From DATFKA01 sp042095835 (GTDB lineage: Bacteria; Bacteroidota; Bacteroidia; Chitinophagales; Saprospiraceae): 64,000 nt of DNA. The position numbers and the translations under genes are program-made. Positions 8,864 through 18,161 of this stretch are shown piece by piece (the stretch's first letter is position 1; each line of letters starts with the position of its first letter). The notes under the pieces were generated by a model. The model made no database searches. It saw only the letters and a program-made list of their open reading frames with translations, and was not told where the DNA came from. The stretch is from contig JBELML010000004.1 of assembly GCA_042095835.1 (NCBI GenBank), positions 1 to 64,000 on the forward strand, given 5' to 3'.

Positions 8864-8866
8864 CAT

Positions 8867-9388
8867 ATGAATCTTAAAGAAATCCAAGAGTTACTCAAGC
8901 AAATTAATAAACTTGAGTTGGCAGAGTTCAAAATGAAAACGGAGGAGCTAGAGCTCTCCGTACGTACAAAGCATTACGAGAAGAGCAAATCTCAGGTGAT
9001 CTCTGCGCCTATTGCTCCTGTCCAAGCTGCTCCTGTTATTTCAGCGGCTCCCGTGCAAGCTCCTGCTGCACCACAGCCTGCTGCACCGCAATCTACACCA
9101 GATTTGCCTCCTTTGCAGCAAAGTAGTCCGGCAGCGGGTACCCAACTTTTAGAGATCAAATCTCCTATTGTAGGTACTTTCTACCGCTCTTCTGCTCCGG
9201 ACAAACCAGTCTTCTTGAAAGTAGGTGATACGGTCGCTCAAGGTGATGTGGTCTGTATTGTAGAAGCCATGAAACTCTTCAATGAGATTGAATCAGAGGT
9301 TAGTGGAAAAGTGGTCGAAGTAATGGTGGAAGATGCTTCACCAGTAGAGTACGATCAAGTACTATTCTTAGTGGATCCCAACGGATAA
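8867..9388 (+). CDS. accB: Biotin carboxyl carrier protein of acetyl-CoA carboxylase
   Basis: A 173-residue carrier. The N-terminal helix (NLKEIQELLKQINK) is followed by an Ala/Pro-rich flexible linker at about residues 45-90 and the biotinyl domain at 95-171. The biotinylated lysine is Lys136 in VEAMKLFNE. The protein ferries carboxybiotin from AccC to the carboxyltransferase. It starts three bases after efp and is separated from accC by 86 bases that contain a short hairpin. Confidence 0.96.
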   Translation: MNLKEIQELLKQINKLELAEFKMKTEELELSVRTKHYEKSKSQVISAPIAPVQAAPVISAAPVQAPAAPQPAAPQSTPDLPPLQQSSPAAGTQLLEIKSPIVGTFYRSSAPDKPVFLKVGDTVAQGDVVCIVEAMKLFNEIESEVSGKVVEVMVEDASPVEYDQVLFLVDPNG

Positions 9389-9436
9389 AAAAGACGGGTA
9401 GACATTCACTTTGCTATTTAGCGCCCTTATGTCAGC

Positions 9437-9460
9437 AAGTAGGATGGTACTGTCCTACTT
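9437..9460 (+). repeat. Hairpin between accB and accC
   Basis: AAGTAGGA (9437-9444) pairs with TCCTACTT (9453-9460) around an 8-base loop, followed by an A run. It shares its arms with the hairpin at 3491-3507. It could attenuate or process the message between accB and accC. Confidence 0.4.
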
Positions 9461-9474
9461 AAAAAATCAAACTT

Positions 9475-10830
9475 ATGTTTAAGAAAATCCTGATCGCTAA
9501 TCGTGGAGAAATTGCCCTGCGTATTATTCGCACTTGTCGAGAAATGGGTATCAAAACGGTTGCAGTATATTCTACCGCGGACCGGGAGAGCTTACACGTC
9601 CGCTTTGCCGATGAAGCTGTATGTATCGGACCACCTTCATCAAAAGAATCCTATCTCAGTGTGCCTCGTATTATGGCTGCTGTCGAGATAACCAACGCCG
9701 ATGCGATCCATCCAGGCTATGGCTTCCTATCAGAAAATGCAGACTTTGCAGAGGTCTGTACCGAGTATGGTATTAAATTCATCGGGCCTACACCTGGTCA
9801 GATTCGTAAGATGGGAGATAAAATTACGGCCAAAGATACAATGGTCAAAGCAGGTGTTCCTGTAGTACCCGGCTCAGATGGACTTGTCAAAGATGTAAAA
9901 CACGGTCTAGAATTATCAGAGGGGATTGGTTATCCCGTGATTATCAAGGCGACTGCCGGAGGTGGTGGTAAAGGTATGCGTATCGTCTGGAAAGCTGAGG
10001 ATTTTGAGGACAACTGGAATAAAGCCCGTACGGAGGCTGGTGCTGCTTTTGGTAATGATGGTATCTATATCGAGAAGTTCATCGAAGAGCCCCGCCATAT
10101 TGAATTCCAAATAGCCGGAGATCAATTTGGGAAAGTGGTACACCTCTCAGAGAGAGATTGTTCTATCCAGCGTCGCCACCAAAAATTAGTCGAAGAATGC
10201 CCTTCTCCATTCATGACGCCAGAGCTTAGAGAGAAAATGGGAGATGCCGCTGTACTAGCTGGAGCGTATATTAAATATGAAGGGGTAGGGACTGTAGAGT
10301 TTCTGGTAGATAAATACCGCAACTTCTACTTCATGGAGATGAATACTCGTATCCAGGTAGAGCATCCAGTGACCGAAGAGGTGATTGACCATGATTTGAT
10401 CAAAGAGCAAATTAAAATTGCTGCCGGGCATCCGATCACAGGTGGAAATTATATCCCACAAGCCCATGCTATAGAATGTAGAATTAATGCAGAAGATCCC
10501 TTTAAAGACTTCCGACCAAGTCCAGGGAGAATTAGCTCTTTTCATAGTTCGAAAGGACACGGTGTACGGGTAGATACTGCGGTTTATGCTGGCTATACGA
10601 TTCCGCCATACTACGACTCTATGGTAGCAAAGCTGATTTGCCGCGCGCCTACTCGTGAGGAGTGTATTACCAAGATGGAGCGCGCCCTCGATGAGTTTAT
10701 AATTGAAGGGGTGAAGACAACCGTACCCTTTCACCAGCGTTTAATGAAAGATGAGAACTTCCGTGCAGGAAACTTCCATACTGGATTCCTCAACGACTTT
10801 GATCTGACGGAAGATGAAAAAGCCGAATAA
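9475..10830 (+). CDS. accC: Biotin carboxylase subunit of acetyl-CoA carboxylase
   Basis: A 451-residue ATP-grasp enzyme that carboxylates the biotin on AccB using ATP and bicarbonate, the first half-reaction of malonyl-CoA synthesis. It opens with the family text FKKILIANRGEIALRIIRTC. Other markers are the glycine-rich loop KATAGGGGKGMRIV, the ERDCSIQRRHQK block, and FMEMNTRIQVEHPVTE, which holds the catalytic metal-binding residues. Full length (E. coli about 449). The carboxyltransferase subunits are not in this window. The ABC exporter gene starts 15 bases later and is probably cotranscribed. Confidence 0.97.
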   Translation: MFKKILIANRGEIALRIIRTCREMGIKTVAVYSTADRESLHVRFADEAVCIGPPSSKESYLSVPRIMAAVEITNADAIHPGYGFLSENADFAEVCTEYGIKFIGPTPGQIRKMGDKITAKDTMVKAGVPVVPGSDGLVKDVKHGLELSEGIGYPVIIKATAGGGGKGMRIVWKAEDFEDNWNKARTEAGAAFGNDGIYIEKFIEEPRHIEFQIAGDQFGKVVHLSERDCSIQRRHQKLVEECPSPFMTPELREKMGDAAVLAGAYIKYEGVGTVEFLVDKYRNFYFMEMNTRIQVEHPVTEEVIDHDLIKEQIKIAAGHPITGGNYIPQAHAIECRINAEDPFKDFRPSPGRISSFHSSKGHGVRVDTAVYAGYTIPPYYDSMVAKLICRAPTREECITKMERALDEFIIEGVKTTVPFHQRLMKDENFRAGNFHTGFLNDFDLTEDEKAE

Positions 10831-10845
10831 ACTCTCTTATAATTT

Positions 10846-12669
10846 ATGAGCAGCTTCCTGCGATTGATGAAATACTTGCGCAACTACCAATGGTACGTTG
10901 CGCTTGCTATATTTAGTAATATCCTAACGGCTGTTTTTACAGTTTTTAGTATACCCTTTCTCAAACCTTTTCTAGATATTCTTTTTGAGGCTAAGGAGCA
11001 AATACTGGACCCAGTAGACCTCAAATTGGGTTTCTCGGAGAATAATTTCAACGAGTGGTTAGATTATCAATCCTCTGCACTCATTCTGGAGTACGGCCGT
11101 GATCAAGCGATCTTGATCGTCTGTGTGGCTATTGTAAGCGTATTTTTCTTGAAGAATGTTTTTCGATATTTGGGCATGTTCTTTATGGCTCCGGTACGTA
11201 ATGGTGTGATTAGAGACTTGAGAGGACAGTTGTTTGGTAAGATGTTGGATTTGCCATTATCGTATTATTCAGATGAGAAAAAAGGGGACTTGATGTCCAG
11301 AATTACGGGCGATGTCCAGGAGATTGAATGGAGTATTCTCAATGTACTTGTGACCATATTCAGAGAACCTATTATCCTTATTGGATCTATCATTTTTATG
11401 CTCATCTTGAGCCCGCAATTGACCCTTTTTGTATTTGTATTGATCATCTTTACGGGAGTTGTTATTGGCGGTATAGGTAAGTCCTTGCGCAAGCCATCTG
11501 CTGGCATCCAGCGCCTATTGGGACAATTGGTCTCTATTGTAGAGGAGATTTTGTCTGGCCTACGGATTATTAAAGGTTTTAATGCAGAAAGCTATCAGCA
11601 AAATAAGTTTGATAAAGAAAATAATGAGTACCGCTGGGCTTTAACCAAACTACTCTGGAAAAAAGATTTGGCATCGCCACTCTCTGAGTTTTTAGGGATT
11701 ACAACAGTTGCTCTATTACTTTGGTATGGGTCCAGGCAGGTGTTTTCTGGCACTCTAGACGCTGGGGCGTTTATGACCTTTATTTTTGCATTTTATTATG
11801 TGATTGATCCCGCAAAATCCTTTTCTAAGGCCTTTTATAATATTCAGAAAGGCATTGCTGCATTAGACCGGGTAGAGGAAGTGTTGGATACCCAAAATAC
11901 AATAGTTGACCCAGCGCAAGCATTAGCGGCTCCAACTTTTAATTCAGCAATCAGATACGAAAAGGTCACCTTTTCTTATCAATCTCAAGAGGGGCCCGTA
12001 CTCAGGGAGATCGACTTGACGGTGGAAAAAGGAAAAGTAGTGGCCTTGGTTGGAGCATCTGGAGCTGGAAAATCAACAATGGTAGATTTATTACCTCGCT
12101 TTTATGATGTCAACGAAGGAGCGATCACAATAGATGGAGCCGATATACGGCAATTCAAACTGAAGGAGCTTCGCCATTTAATGGGTATCGTTTCTCAGGA
12201 AGCTATTCTTTTTAATGATACCATCTATAATAATATCGTTTTTGGATTAGAGAATGTCAGCCCTGCTCAGGTAGAAGAAGCCGCACGCATTGCCCACGCC
12301 CATGATTTTATTATGGCCACGGATCAGGCTTATCAAACGGTGATTGGTGATCGGGGCAGCAAATTGAGTGGCGGCCAGCGCCAGCGCTTAACTATTGCCA
12401 GAGCGATCCTCAAAAATCCTCCCATTCTCATACTAGATGAAGCCACCTCGGCATTAGACTCTGAATCTGAACAATTGGTCCAGCAGGCATTGGTCGAATT
12501 GATGAAAGATAGAACCTCTATTGTTATTGCACACCGACTTTCTACGATACAACATGCAGACGAGATCATCGTTATGAACCAGGGACGTATTGTAGAACGA
12601 GGGACACATGAGCAACTGCTTCGTAATGGCAGAGAATATAGCAAGTTGGTTGCTTTACAGAGTGTATAG
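10846..12669 (+). CDS. ABC exporter, MsbA-like fused permease/ATPase
   Basis: A 607-residue half-transporter. The N-terminal transmembrane domain (about residues 1-340) has six hydrophobic segments, starting near residue 15. The C-terminal nucleotide-binding domain has Walker A GASGAGKST (about 404-412), the signature LSGGQRQR (about 507-514), Walker B ILILDEATSALD and the switch IAHRLSTI. Layout and length match MsbA/lipid A or multidrug exporters, which work as dimers in the inner membrane; the cargo is not readable. It follows accC by 15 bases, so a link to lipid export is plausible but inferred. Confidence 0.9.
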   Translation: MSSFLRLMKYLRNYQWYVALAIFSNILTAVFTVFSIPFLKPFLDILFEAKEQILDPVDLKLGFSENNFNEWLDYQSSALILEYGRDQAILIVCVAIVSVFFLKNVFRYLGMFFMAPVRNGVIRDLRGQLFGKMLDLPLSYYSDEKKGDLMSRITGDVQEIEWSILNVLVTIFREPIILIGSIIFMLILSPQLTLFVFVLIIFTGVVIGGIGKSLRKPSAGIQRLLGQLVSIVEEILSGLRIIKGFNAESYQQNKFDKENNEYRWALTKLLWKKDLASPLSEFLGITTVALLLWYGSRQVFSGTLDAGAFMTFIFAFYYVIDPAKSFSKAFYNIQKGIAALDRVEEVLDTQNTIVDPAQALAAPTFNSAIRYEKVTFSYQSQEGPVLREIDLTVEKGKVVALVGASGAGKSTMVDLLPRFYDVNEGAITIDGADIRQFKLKELRHLMGIVSQEAILFNDTIYNNIVFGLENVSPAQVEEAARIAHAHDFIMATDQAYQTVIGDRGSKLSGGQRQRLTIARAILKNPPILILDEATSALDSESEQLVQQALVELMKDRTSIVIAHRLSTIQHADEIIVMNQGRIVERGTHEQLLRNGREYSKLVALQSV

Positions 12670-12677
12670 TTAGTTTG

Positions 12678-12685
12678 TATATTTG
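12678..12685 (+). promoter_or_regulatory. Candidate -7 element before the T9SS cargo gene
   Basis: TATATTTG is an exact TAnnTTTG match, 24 bases before the ATG at 12710. The -33 partner is weak. Confidence 0.45.
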
Positions 12686-12709
12686 CCACCACACAAATCG
12701 AAAAACTCC

Positions 12710-13837
12710 ATGAAGATAAGATGGATCATCATTCTGGCTTTTGTTACAGTCCAATCCTTTGGACAGGGAGTAACAATTAATCAGGATTTACCTCAAGAAG
12801 GTGATCAGTCTTATTTTTATATAGATCATCTCCCTTCTAGTATTGATCCGGGATCAGCTGGTCAAGATCAGCGGTGGAGTTTTATGACTTTGCAGGCGCC
12901 TTTTATTCGGAAAGCAGAATGGAAGGATGGGGAATTAAGTCTGGCTGGGAATCGCTTTAAGGGAGCGGACTTGAGTTTTCAACTAGATGAGGATACCGAA
13001 GCTTACTATCAGAAAAAGCAAAATGCCTTTTACTTGATGGGCTACTTTGGTAATGATCCCTTTGGTCTTGGTATTCGGGCGCTTTATAAATATGACGAGC
13101 CGATTAGAAGTTTCTCTAGTAGTATAAAGATGGGAGACAAATCCTCTAGCAAATCGAGCATGACCACGCTCTGTACTTTGAGAGACTTGCCTGATGCTGT
13201 ACGTTCTATATTGCCGACCACGCCAGATAGCATTCGATTGATTATGGTCAGTAAACGAGTAGATGAAGTTGATGCCTGGGGAACCATGCTCATGCCGGGA
13301 GGCTTTTTTGAGGTACTCCGCGAGAAAAGAAGCGAGGCCCGCAATCTACGCATCGAAGTCAAAACCGGATCACTACCCTGGCAAGATATCACGGAGCTAC
13401 TGGCAGAGAATGATGTTTTTGGGGAGCATGTATTTCTTTCCTATCACTTTTTCTCGGCAGATATCAAGGAGCCGCTGGTCCAAATTTATATGAAAGCAGA
13501 GAATAAAGGCGTCGATAAAGTAATCTATCGAGCCAATCAAACGGAGGAAGGTCTCATCCAATCGACAAGTGCTATTAAGCCTGGGGTATATGCCTTCCCA
13601 AACCCTGCCATAGTTAATGTCCGATTTGAGTTCGCCAACCTAAAAAGAGGCCAATATCGGCTCTCTATTCAAAATGTTTTGGGTGTGGAAGTATGGGCAA
13701 AAGATTATATCATCGATCATAATTTTATTGACCTCATTGATGTTTCTTTCCTGAGTAAAGGTACCTACCTCTATTCTCTACAAGACTCTAATGGCAACTT
13801 CTTGATGACAAGACGGATTGTCATTATTCGACCTTGA
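12710..13837 (+). CDS. Secreted protein with T9SS type A sorting domain
   Basis: A 375-residue exported protein of unknown activity. The ATG at 12710 is chosen because it begins directly with a signal peptide (KIRWIIILAFVTVQSFGQG). The middle has no motif I recognise. The last 80 residues carry the Por secretion tail: VYAFPNPAIVNVRFEF, LSIQNVLGVEVW, then DVSFLSKGTYLYSL and a terminal arginine-rich strand (MTRRIVIIRP). This tail directs passage through the type IX secretion system to the cell surface or medium. It starts 40 bases after the ABC exporter gene, but a promoter-like TATATTTG lies in that gap, so it may be an independent unit. Confidence 0.8.
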   Translation: MKIRWIIILAFVTVQSFGQGVTINQDLPQEGDQSYFYIDHLPSSIDPGSAGQDQRWSFMTLQAPFIRKAEWKDGELSLAGNRFKGADLSFQLDEDTEAYYQKKQNAFYLMGYFGNDPFGLGIRALYKYDEPIRSFSSSIKMGDKSSSKSSMTTLCTLRDLPDAVRSILPTTPDSIRLIMVSKRVDEVDAWGTMLMPGGFFEVLREKRSEARNLRIEVKTGSLPWQDITELLAENDVFGEHVFLSYHFFSADIKEPLVQIYMKAENKGVDKVIYRANQTEEGLIQSTSAIKPGVYAFPNPAIVNVRFEFANLKRGQYRLSIQNVLGVEVWAKDYIIDHNFIDLIDVSFLSKGTYLYSLQDSNGNFLMTRRIVIIRP

Positions 13838-14218
13838 TTCTTTGCTAGGAGCTATTTATTATGTGCTATGATAATGAGACCCGGTGCTTTAGCTACGTTG
13901 GTCGAATTAATCCCGGCGCAGCGCAGCGAATGTCGGGATGCTGTGCTATGTACTACATATTATGTGCTATGTGCTATGTGCTATGTGCTATGTGCTATGT
14001 GTGAAGTGTCAAGTATTATGTGATTCACCCATTTCCTCATCACCTATTCACTCACTACATCATTACATCATTACATCACTACATCACTCTCAGAGGGGCT
14101 TATCACATCTAGAAAGCAGTGTATTGAGCTAGGAGAGTAGTCGTTTGATCAGGATGATTTTGAACCACAATAGGAACATAGGAATGAAGCAGCTCTGCTC
14201 CTATTGTGGTTTATGCGT
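13838..14218. repeat. Low-complexity spacer with heptamer tandem array and ACATCA strings
   Basis: No gene is seen in these 381 bases. An inverted pair ATCCCG/CGGGAT (13910-13915, 13934-13939) encloses a GCGCAGCGCAGCG loop. The 7-base unit TATGTGC is repeated almost six times at 13961-14001, with looser copies at 13861-13870 and 13941-13950. A string of TCATTACATCA-type words follows at 14045-14093. It contains ATTCACCCATT (14023-14033) and ACATCACTACATCA (14073-14086), both found again near 37.0 kb. An apparent 64-codon frame here only encodes the repeat. Confidence 0.7.
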
Positions 14219-17200
14219 TTACTGTTTTACAATCTTCTTTGTGACTATATTATCACCAATGTTGATCTTGAGTAGATAAGTTCCGATACTTAAATGATCA
14301 ATCGGCAAGATATTGGTATGTGATCCTGCTAGGGATTGTACTTCCTGTCGATAGACCTCTTTTCCTAGCATATCAAAAATCTGATAGACTACTCTACCTG
14401 CTTCTTTCAACTCACTATTCACCATGATATTCTGAGAAGCGGGATTAGGGAAGGTTTTAATCTGAATATTATCAGGATTCAGTGCTTGAGCGGTTGAAGT
14501 GGCCAGATCTCTACTAGCTGTTCCAAACCAATTGGGCCAAATGGCACCATTAATTAATGATTGGCTACCAACCGAAGAAGAAATTTTATCATCATTTATT
14601 CCCACTAAGCGCACTTCTTTGTCCCCAAAGAAATCTTCATCTTCAAAGATGATAAACTGGTCATCGACGGAGTAGTTTGGAAAACCAAGATTGCTGGTGA
14701 TCTCAATGGTTCCTGTTGCTCCCGTTTCGATATCTACGCCCAAAATAGCGGTCTCATTGGAAGCGGTATTAATGAGATCAAAGGCTAAAATATTGGGAGA
14801 GTTTTTGGAAATAGCAGGATTCCCTATGAAAATATCATCAGGTAGAGTAGCGAATAACTTTTCGATCTGACCATCACCAAAGTTGCCCGTTTGGGTATTC
14901 CAGCCCTCAAAGGACCCAATATCTACATAGACGTAGTCGTCAAATAATCCACTAACTTGGTTAAAGGCATCGTAGATTACAAACTGACTCGATAAATCCC
15001 ATTCTAAACCATCGGCGTACTGAACTTCTCCTGAGCTAATGCCGCCCTCTGCGGTAGTAGGATTCGAAAGCTCATAACGATTGCCCTGGCCCGTTATAAG
15101 GTCGAATACATAGATTTCAGGTAGTAAATCTGTAGTCGTCGCAGCTAATCTTAAACCATCTTTTGAAATGGCTGCCCGTCGCCATATCATAGTATTATCC
15201 AACTCTTGTAATTCAACGTCTCCCGCAGTCCAGTCTATATTGATCAATCGTAGTTGATTATTCCCATTGATGTAGACAATCCGGCTTCCATCATCGGAAA
15301 TACTCGGTTTGAAGAGTACCTCGTCATTGATCAAAGGATTAGCTCCTTCAAGCGCTGAACCATCTATATTCCTGATATAAATACCTTGGCCATTCTCGCT
15401 GCCAAAGCTGGGTGCACCGATGGCCAAAATAAACTGATTCCCCAAATTGACTTCTGCCTCCTGTGGAGGTGCAGTAGGAGTGCCATCAGTAATGCCTACT
15501 GCATCAAAAGCAGCAGCAGCGGCGTTGGCAACGGCAGTTCCATATTCCTCCTGGGCAGAACGAATCACGGCTAGGCGAGCATCAATAAATTGGGAAGAGC
15601 GCGTCAAATAATTATCCAAAGCGTGGTAATAAACTTGCTCGGCAATGTCTCGGCCTATACCATTGGAAGTAGCAAATAAATAGAAAGCACGATTCACAAT
15701 ACCACTATTGATATGTACACCTCCATTGTCTTCTGGGCCGAAAAATTGTTCACTTACAGTGGCGGGTTGGTATCCTCTATCTCCTAATCTAGACCCTCCA
15801 TTATTGGGATTGGCCATATCTCTTAAGGCACCACTCGGAAAGGCATTTCGGTTCACAACTTCCTCGCCTAATTGCCAGTCATCTCTATCTATCATTACGC
15901 CAAAGATATCGGCATAAGATTCGTTGAGTGCGCCAGACTCTCCTTGATACTCTAAGTTAGCACTGTTTTGAATCACACCGTGAGACATCTCATGACCCGC
16001 AACATCTAGAGAAGCCGCGAGTTCACGGAAGGCATCTCTACCACTACCATAAAACATAGCAGCCCCACTCCAAAAAGCGTTGTCCATCCCACCACCATCA
16101 TCATCGGCGACATTGAAAAAGGAAATGATGTCACCGCCAGAGCCATTGATAGAATTTCTGCCAAAAGTGGTGCGAAAATATTCGTAGGCGATCCCAGCGT
16201 TCGCATGAGCTGATACCGCTTCTCTATCTGTCCAGGCATTATTTGAAGATGTAAGGTCAACTGGTTCAAAGTTTTCAAGGTTGGTACCGCCGCCACTAGC
16301 GGTATAGATACCACCATTGAAGTCACTACCATCTGGCGTAAAACCTTTCCACATATCTCGACTACCATCTAATAGATAATAAGTGCCTCCTAGCTCATAG
16401 GTATTAATGGTACGCATGGCACCATTGAGGTCCATTGCAGTAGCTGTCGCCTGCCCATCTAGCATCGAGGCATTTATTGGTTTTGGCATTTTAAAGGCGG
16501 ACCAATTGATATGGTGGTGCCCATCGTCATGGTTATGGAGCGAGCAAACTCGATTGAATTTTCGTAGAATCTCGCCATTTTCAGCATCGATGAGATAGGT
16601 CCATTTATGTAGAGGGTTAGCTGCTACCTTGAGGTGATAGGCTAAACGAGCTTGGGTGCCTTTCTCATCCGTAAAGTAGATTACCAATTGGTTTTGAGAG
16701 ATTTGCTCCTCGCCCGTAATTTCAAGTAGATCATCCTTAATTTCAACGATATTTGTGATTTTTGATAAATCTTCCAGGGCGATCTTTTCTACGGCATTGG
16801 TAGATAGCTGAGCTTGTAAGCTTTGGAGTTGTGGTGTGGCAAAATATTGCCCATTCATCAACTCTACTTGGTCACCATCGAGGTGGATTTTAATCTCGGC
16901 TCCGTATACAGGCAGGCCAGCAAACCGCTGCTCAAGGGTGAGGTGAGTTTTGCCCAGTTTGTCCTCCTTTTGGCCGACAACTACAAATTCCTCGCTTGAA
17001 TTGGCTATCTTTAGAAAGGTTTGCTGCTGAGCTAAAAAGGAAAAAGCTTGGTTTTCGATATTTGATCCGCGGGTTTGTACCGAGAGCGGGAAATCGAACT
17101 GGCTTTGCCAGTAAATAGGTAAGCCAGTCTTAGGCGAATAAACGATCCTTTCATCCGTATTGCTTAGCCGGAGGGTACCTTTCTTTTTCATAGAAAAAGT

Positions 17201-17377
17201 AGAAAGATCTCTTCCTCGCTTATATTGCTCGTTGAGTTGTTGTAGATCGGCATCAGAGATAGAAAGTTTGTTGATTACGATATTGGATCGCTGAGCAGGT
17301 GCTTTTTCAAACTTTTTTTGAGCTTTTGCGACCAAAGTCATACCGCTAAAAACAAAGAGAAGTAAAAGTATTCGCAT
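14219..17377 (-). CDS. M4 (thermolysin-like) metallopeptidase with T9SS sorting tail
   Basis: A 1052-residue secreted zinc protease. It has a signal peptide (RILLLLFVFSGMTLVAKAQ), an FTP/PepSY propeptide (about residues 60-270), then the M4 catalytic domain. The zinc site is HEMSH at about residues 460-464 (GHEMSHGVIQN), with the third ligand in GALNESYADIFG; the later HINSGIVNRAFY holds the catalytic histidine. After about residue 640 comes a beta-propeller-like region with repeated ISDDGSRIVYI and ISKDGLRLAA motifs (PD40-type). The last 75 residues are a type A Por tail (IKTFPNPASQNIMV, GTYLLKINIGD). It probably digests extracellular protein. A propeller between protease and tail is less common. 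Confidence 0.93.
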   Translation of the reverse strand: MRILLLLFVFSGMTLVAKAQKKFEKAPAQRSNIVINKLSISDADLQQLNEQYKRGRDLSTFSMKKKGTLRLSNTDERIVYSPKTGLPIYWQSQFDFPLSVQTRGSNIENQAFSFLAQQQTFLKIANSSEEFVVVGQKEDKLGKTHLTLEQRFAGLPVYGAEIKIHLDGDQVELMNGQYFATPQLQSLQAQLSTNAVEKIALEDLSKITNIVEIKDDLLEITGEEQISQNQLVIYFTDEKGTQARLAYHLKVAANPLHKWTYLIDAENGEILRKFNRVCSLHNHDDGHHHINWSAFKMPKPINASMLDGQATATAMDLNGAMRTINTYELGGTYYLLDGSRDMWKGFTPDGSDFNGGIYTASGGGTNLENFEPVDLTSSNNAWTDREAVSAHANAGIAYEYFRTTFGRNSINGSGGDIISFFNVADDDGGGMDNAFWSGAAMFYGSGRDAFRELAASLDVAGHEMSHGVIQNSANLEYQGESGALNESYADIFGVMIDRDDWQLGEEVVNRNAFPSGALRDMANPNNGGSRLGDRGYQPATVSEQFFGPEDNGGVHINSGIVNRAFYLFATSNGIGRDIAEQVYYHALDNYLTRSSQFIDARLAVIRSAQEEYGTAVANAAAAAFDAVGITDGTPTAPPQEAEVNLGNQFILAIGAPSFGSENGQGIYIRNIDGSALEGANPLINDEVLFKPSISDDGSRIVYINGNNQLRLINIDWTAGDVELQELDNTMIWRRAAISKDGLRLAATTTDLLPEIYVFDLITGQGNRYELSNPTTAEGGISSGEVQYADGLEWDLSSQFVIYDAFNQVSGLFDDYVYVDIGSFEGWNTQTGNFGDGQIEKLFATLPDDIFIGNPAISKNSPNILAFDLINTASNETAILGVDIETGATGTIEITSNLGFPNYSVDDQFIIFEDEDFFGDKEVRLVGINDDKISSSVGSQSLINGAIWPNWFGTASRDLATSTAQALNPDNIQIKTFPNPASQNIMVNSELKEAGRVVYQIFDMLGKEVYRQEVQSLAGSHTNILPIDHLSIGTYLLKINIGDNIVTKKIVKQ

Positions 17378-17432
17378 GATAATCAGGATGGTTGTTTAAA
17401 TTGATAAAATAGGAAAAAATAAAAAAGTAAGG

Positions 17433-17999
17433 ATGAAAACAGATACCATTTTCCGAGAAAGTCAGTTCTTTCGCCAAAAATGGCTCCTGGGATTAATGTT
17501 TAGTTTGTGCCTTCTGTTTATTGTTGGTATCATTTCTCAAATTTTTATGGGTGTACCTTTTGGCGATAATCCTGCCCCCGATTGGCTGCTTATCCTACTT
17601 ACTTTGGCCATGTTTGGTATGACCACGCTATTCTACTACGCCTCTCTTAAGACGGCTATAAATACCGAAGGGGTACATGTTTACTTCACCCCTTTTAAAA
17701 CCAAACCCAGGACAATCCGCTGGGAAGAAATAGAAAGTTGGCAGCTCAGAGAAAGTGTACCTCTACAAGAGTTCGGTGGTTGGGGCTATCGATTAGGACC
17801 AGGCGGAACAGTTGCCTATACCACCCAAGGCAGAAATGTCCTCGAACTCAACCTAACGAATGGGAAAAAAGTAGTCATCGGCACCCAAGACGTCGAAGCC
17901 ATCGCCCAAACTATGCAAAAAATAGAACAAGAATTCACCCTGGAGTTGCTAGACTTAAAAAAGCAGAAAGAACAAGTCAAGAATAAGAAAACATCCTGA
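17433..17999 (+). CDS. Small inner-membrane protein, PH-like domain
   Basis: A 188-residue protein that I do not recognise by name. Two hydrophobic helices lie at about residues 15-37 and 51-70. A soluble part follows with GVHVYFTPFKTKPRTIRWEEIESWQL, a layout seen in bacterial PH-like (bPH) membrane proteins, and a lysine-rich helical tail (residues 165-188). It is divergent from the M4 protease gene with only 55 bases between the starts, and is followed by a low-complexity spacer. Function unknown. Confidence 0.6.
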   Translation: MKTDTIFRESQFFRQKWLLGLMFSLCLLFIVGIISQIFMGVPFGDNPAPDWLLILLTLAMFGMTTLFYYASLKTAINTEGVHVYFTPFKTKPRTIRWEEIESWQLRESVPLQEFGGWGYRLGPGGTVAYTTQGRNVLELNLTNGKKVVIGTQDVEAIAQTMQKIEQEFTLELLDLKKQKEQVKNKKTS

Positions 18000-18039
18000 C
18001 GAAAAGCTCCTAGCTACACCATTGCCAGCATACTACTTA

Positions 18040-18161
18040 AACCCATTAACCCCTAAACAAAAACTCCTATCGTCACCTTTGTCACCAGGTCCCCATATCA
18101 AAATATCTCCACATCAAAACATCTCCATGTCACCACGTCAAAACATCTCCACATCAAAACA
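18040..18161. repeat. Low-complexity CATCAAAACATCTCCA spacer
   Basis: The region between two convergent genes is made of repeated words such as CACATCAAAACATC (18110 and 18150 regions) and ATATCAAAATATC (18095-18107). Related strings occur at 14.05, 37.04 and 39.39 kb. No gene or hairpin is visible. Confidence 0.55.

Noticed and set aside
10255..10734. 159-codon minus-strand open frame within accC
   Set aside because: It is antisense to a strongly conserved gene and has no family pattern.
13961..14093. Possible CRISPR array
   Set aside because: The repeats are 7-base tandem units and short words without unique spacers of regular length, and no cas gene is present.
13938..14132. 64-codon open frame rich in Cys, Met and Tyr
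   Set aside because: It only translates the TATGTGC tandem array and ACATCA strings.
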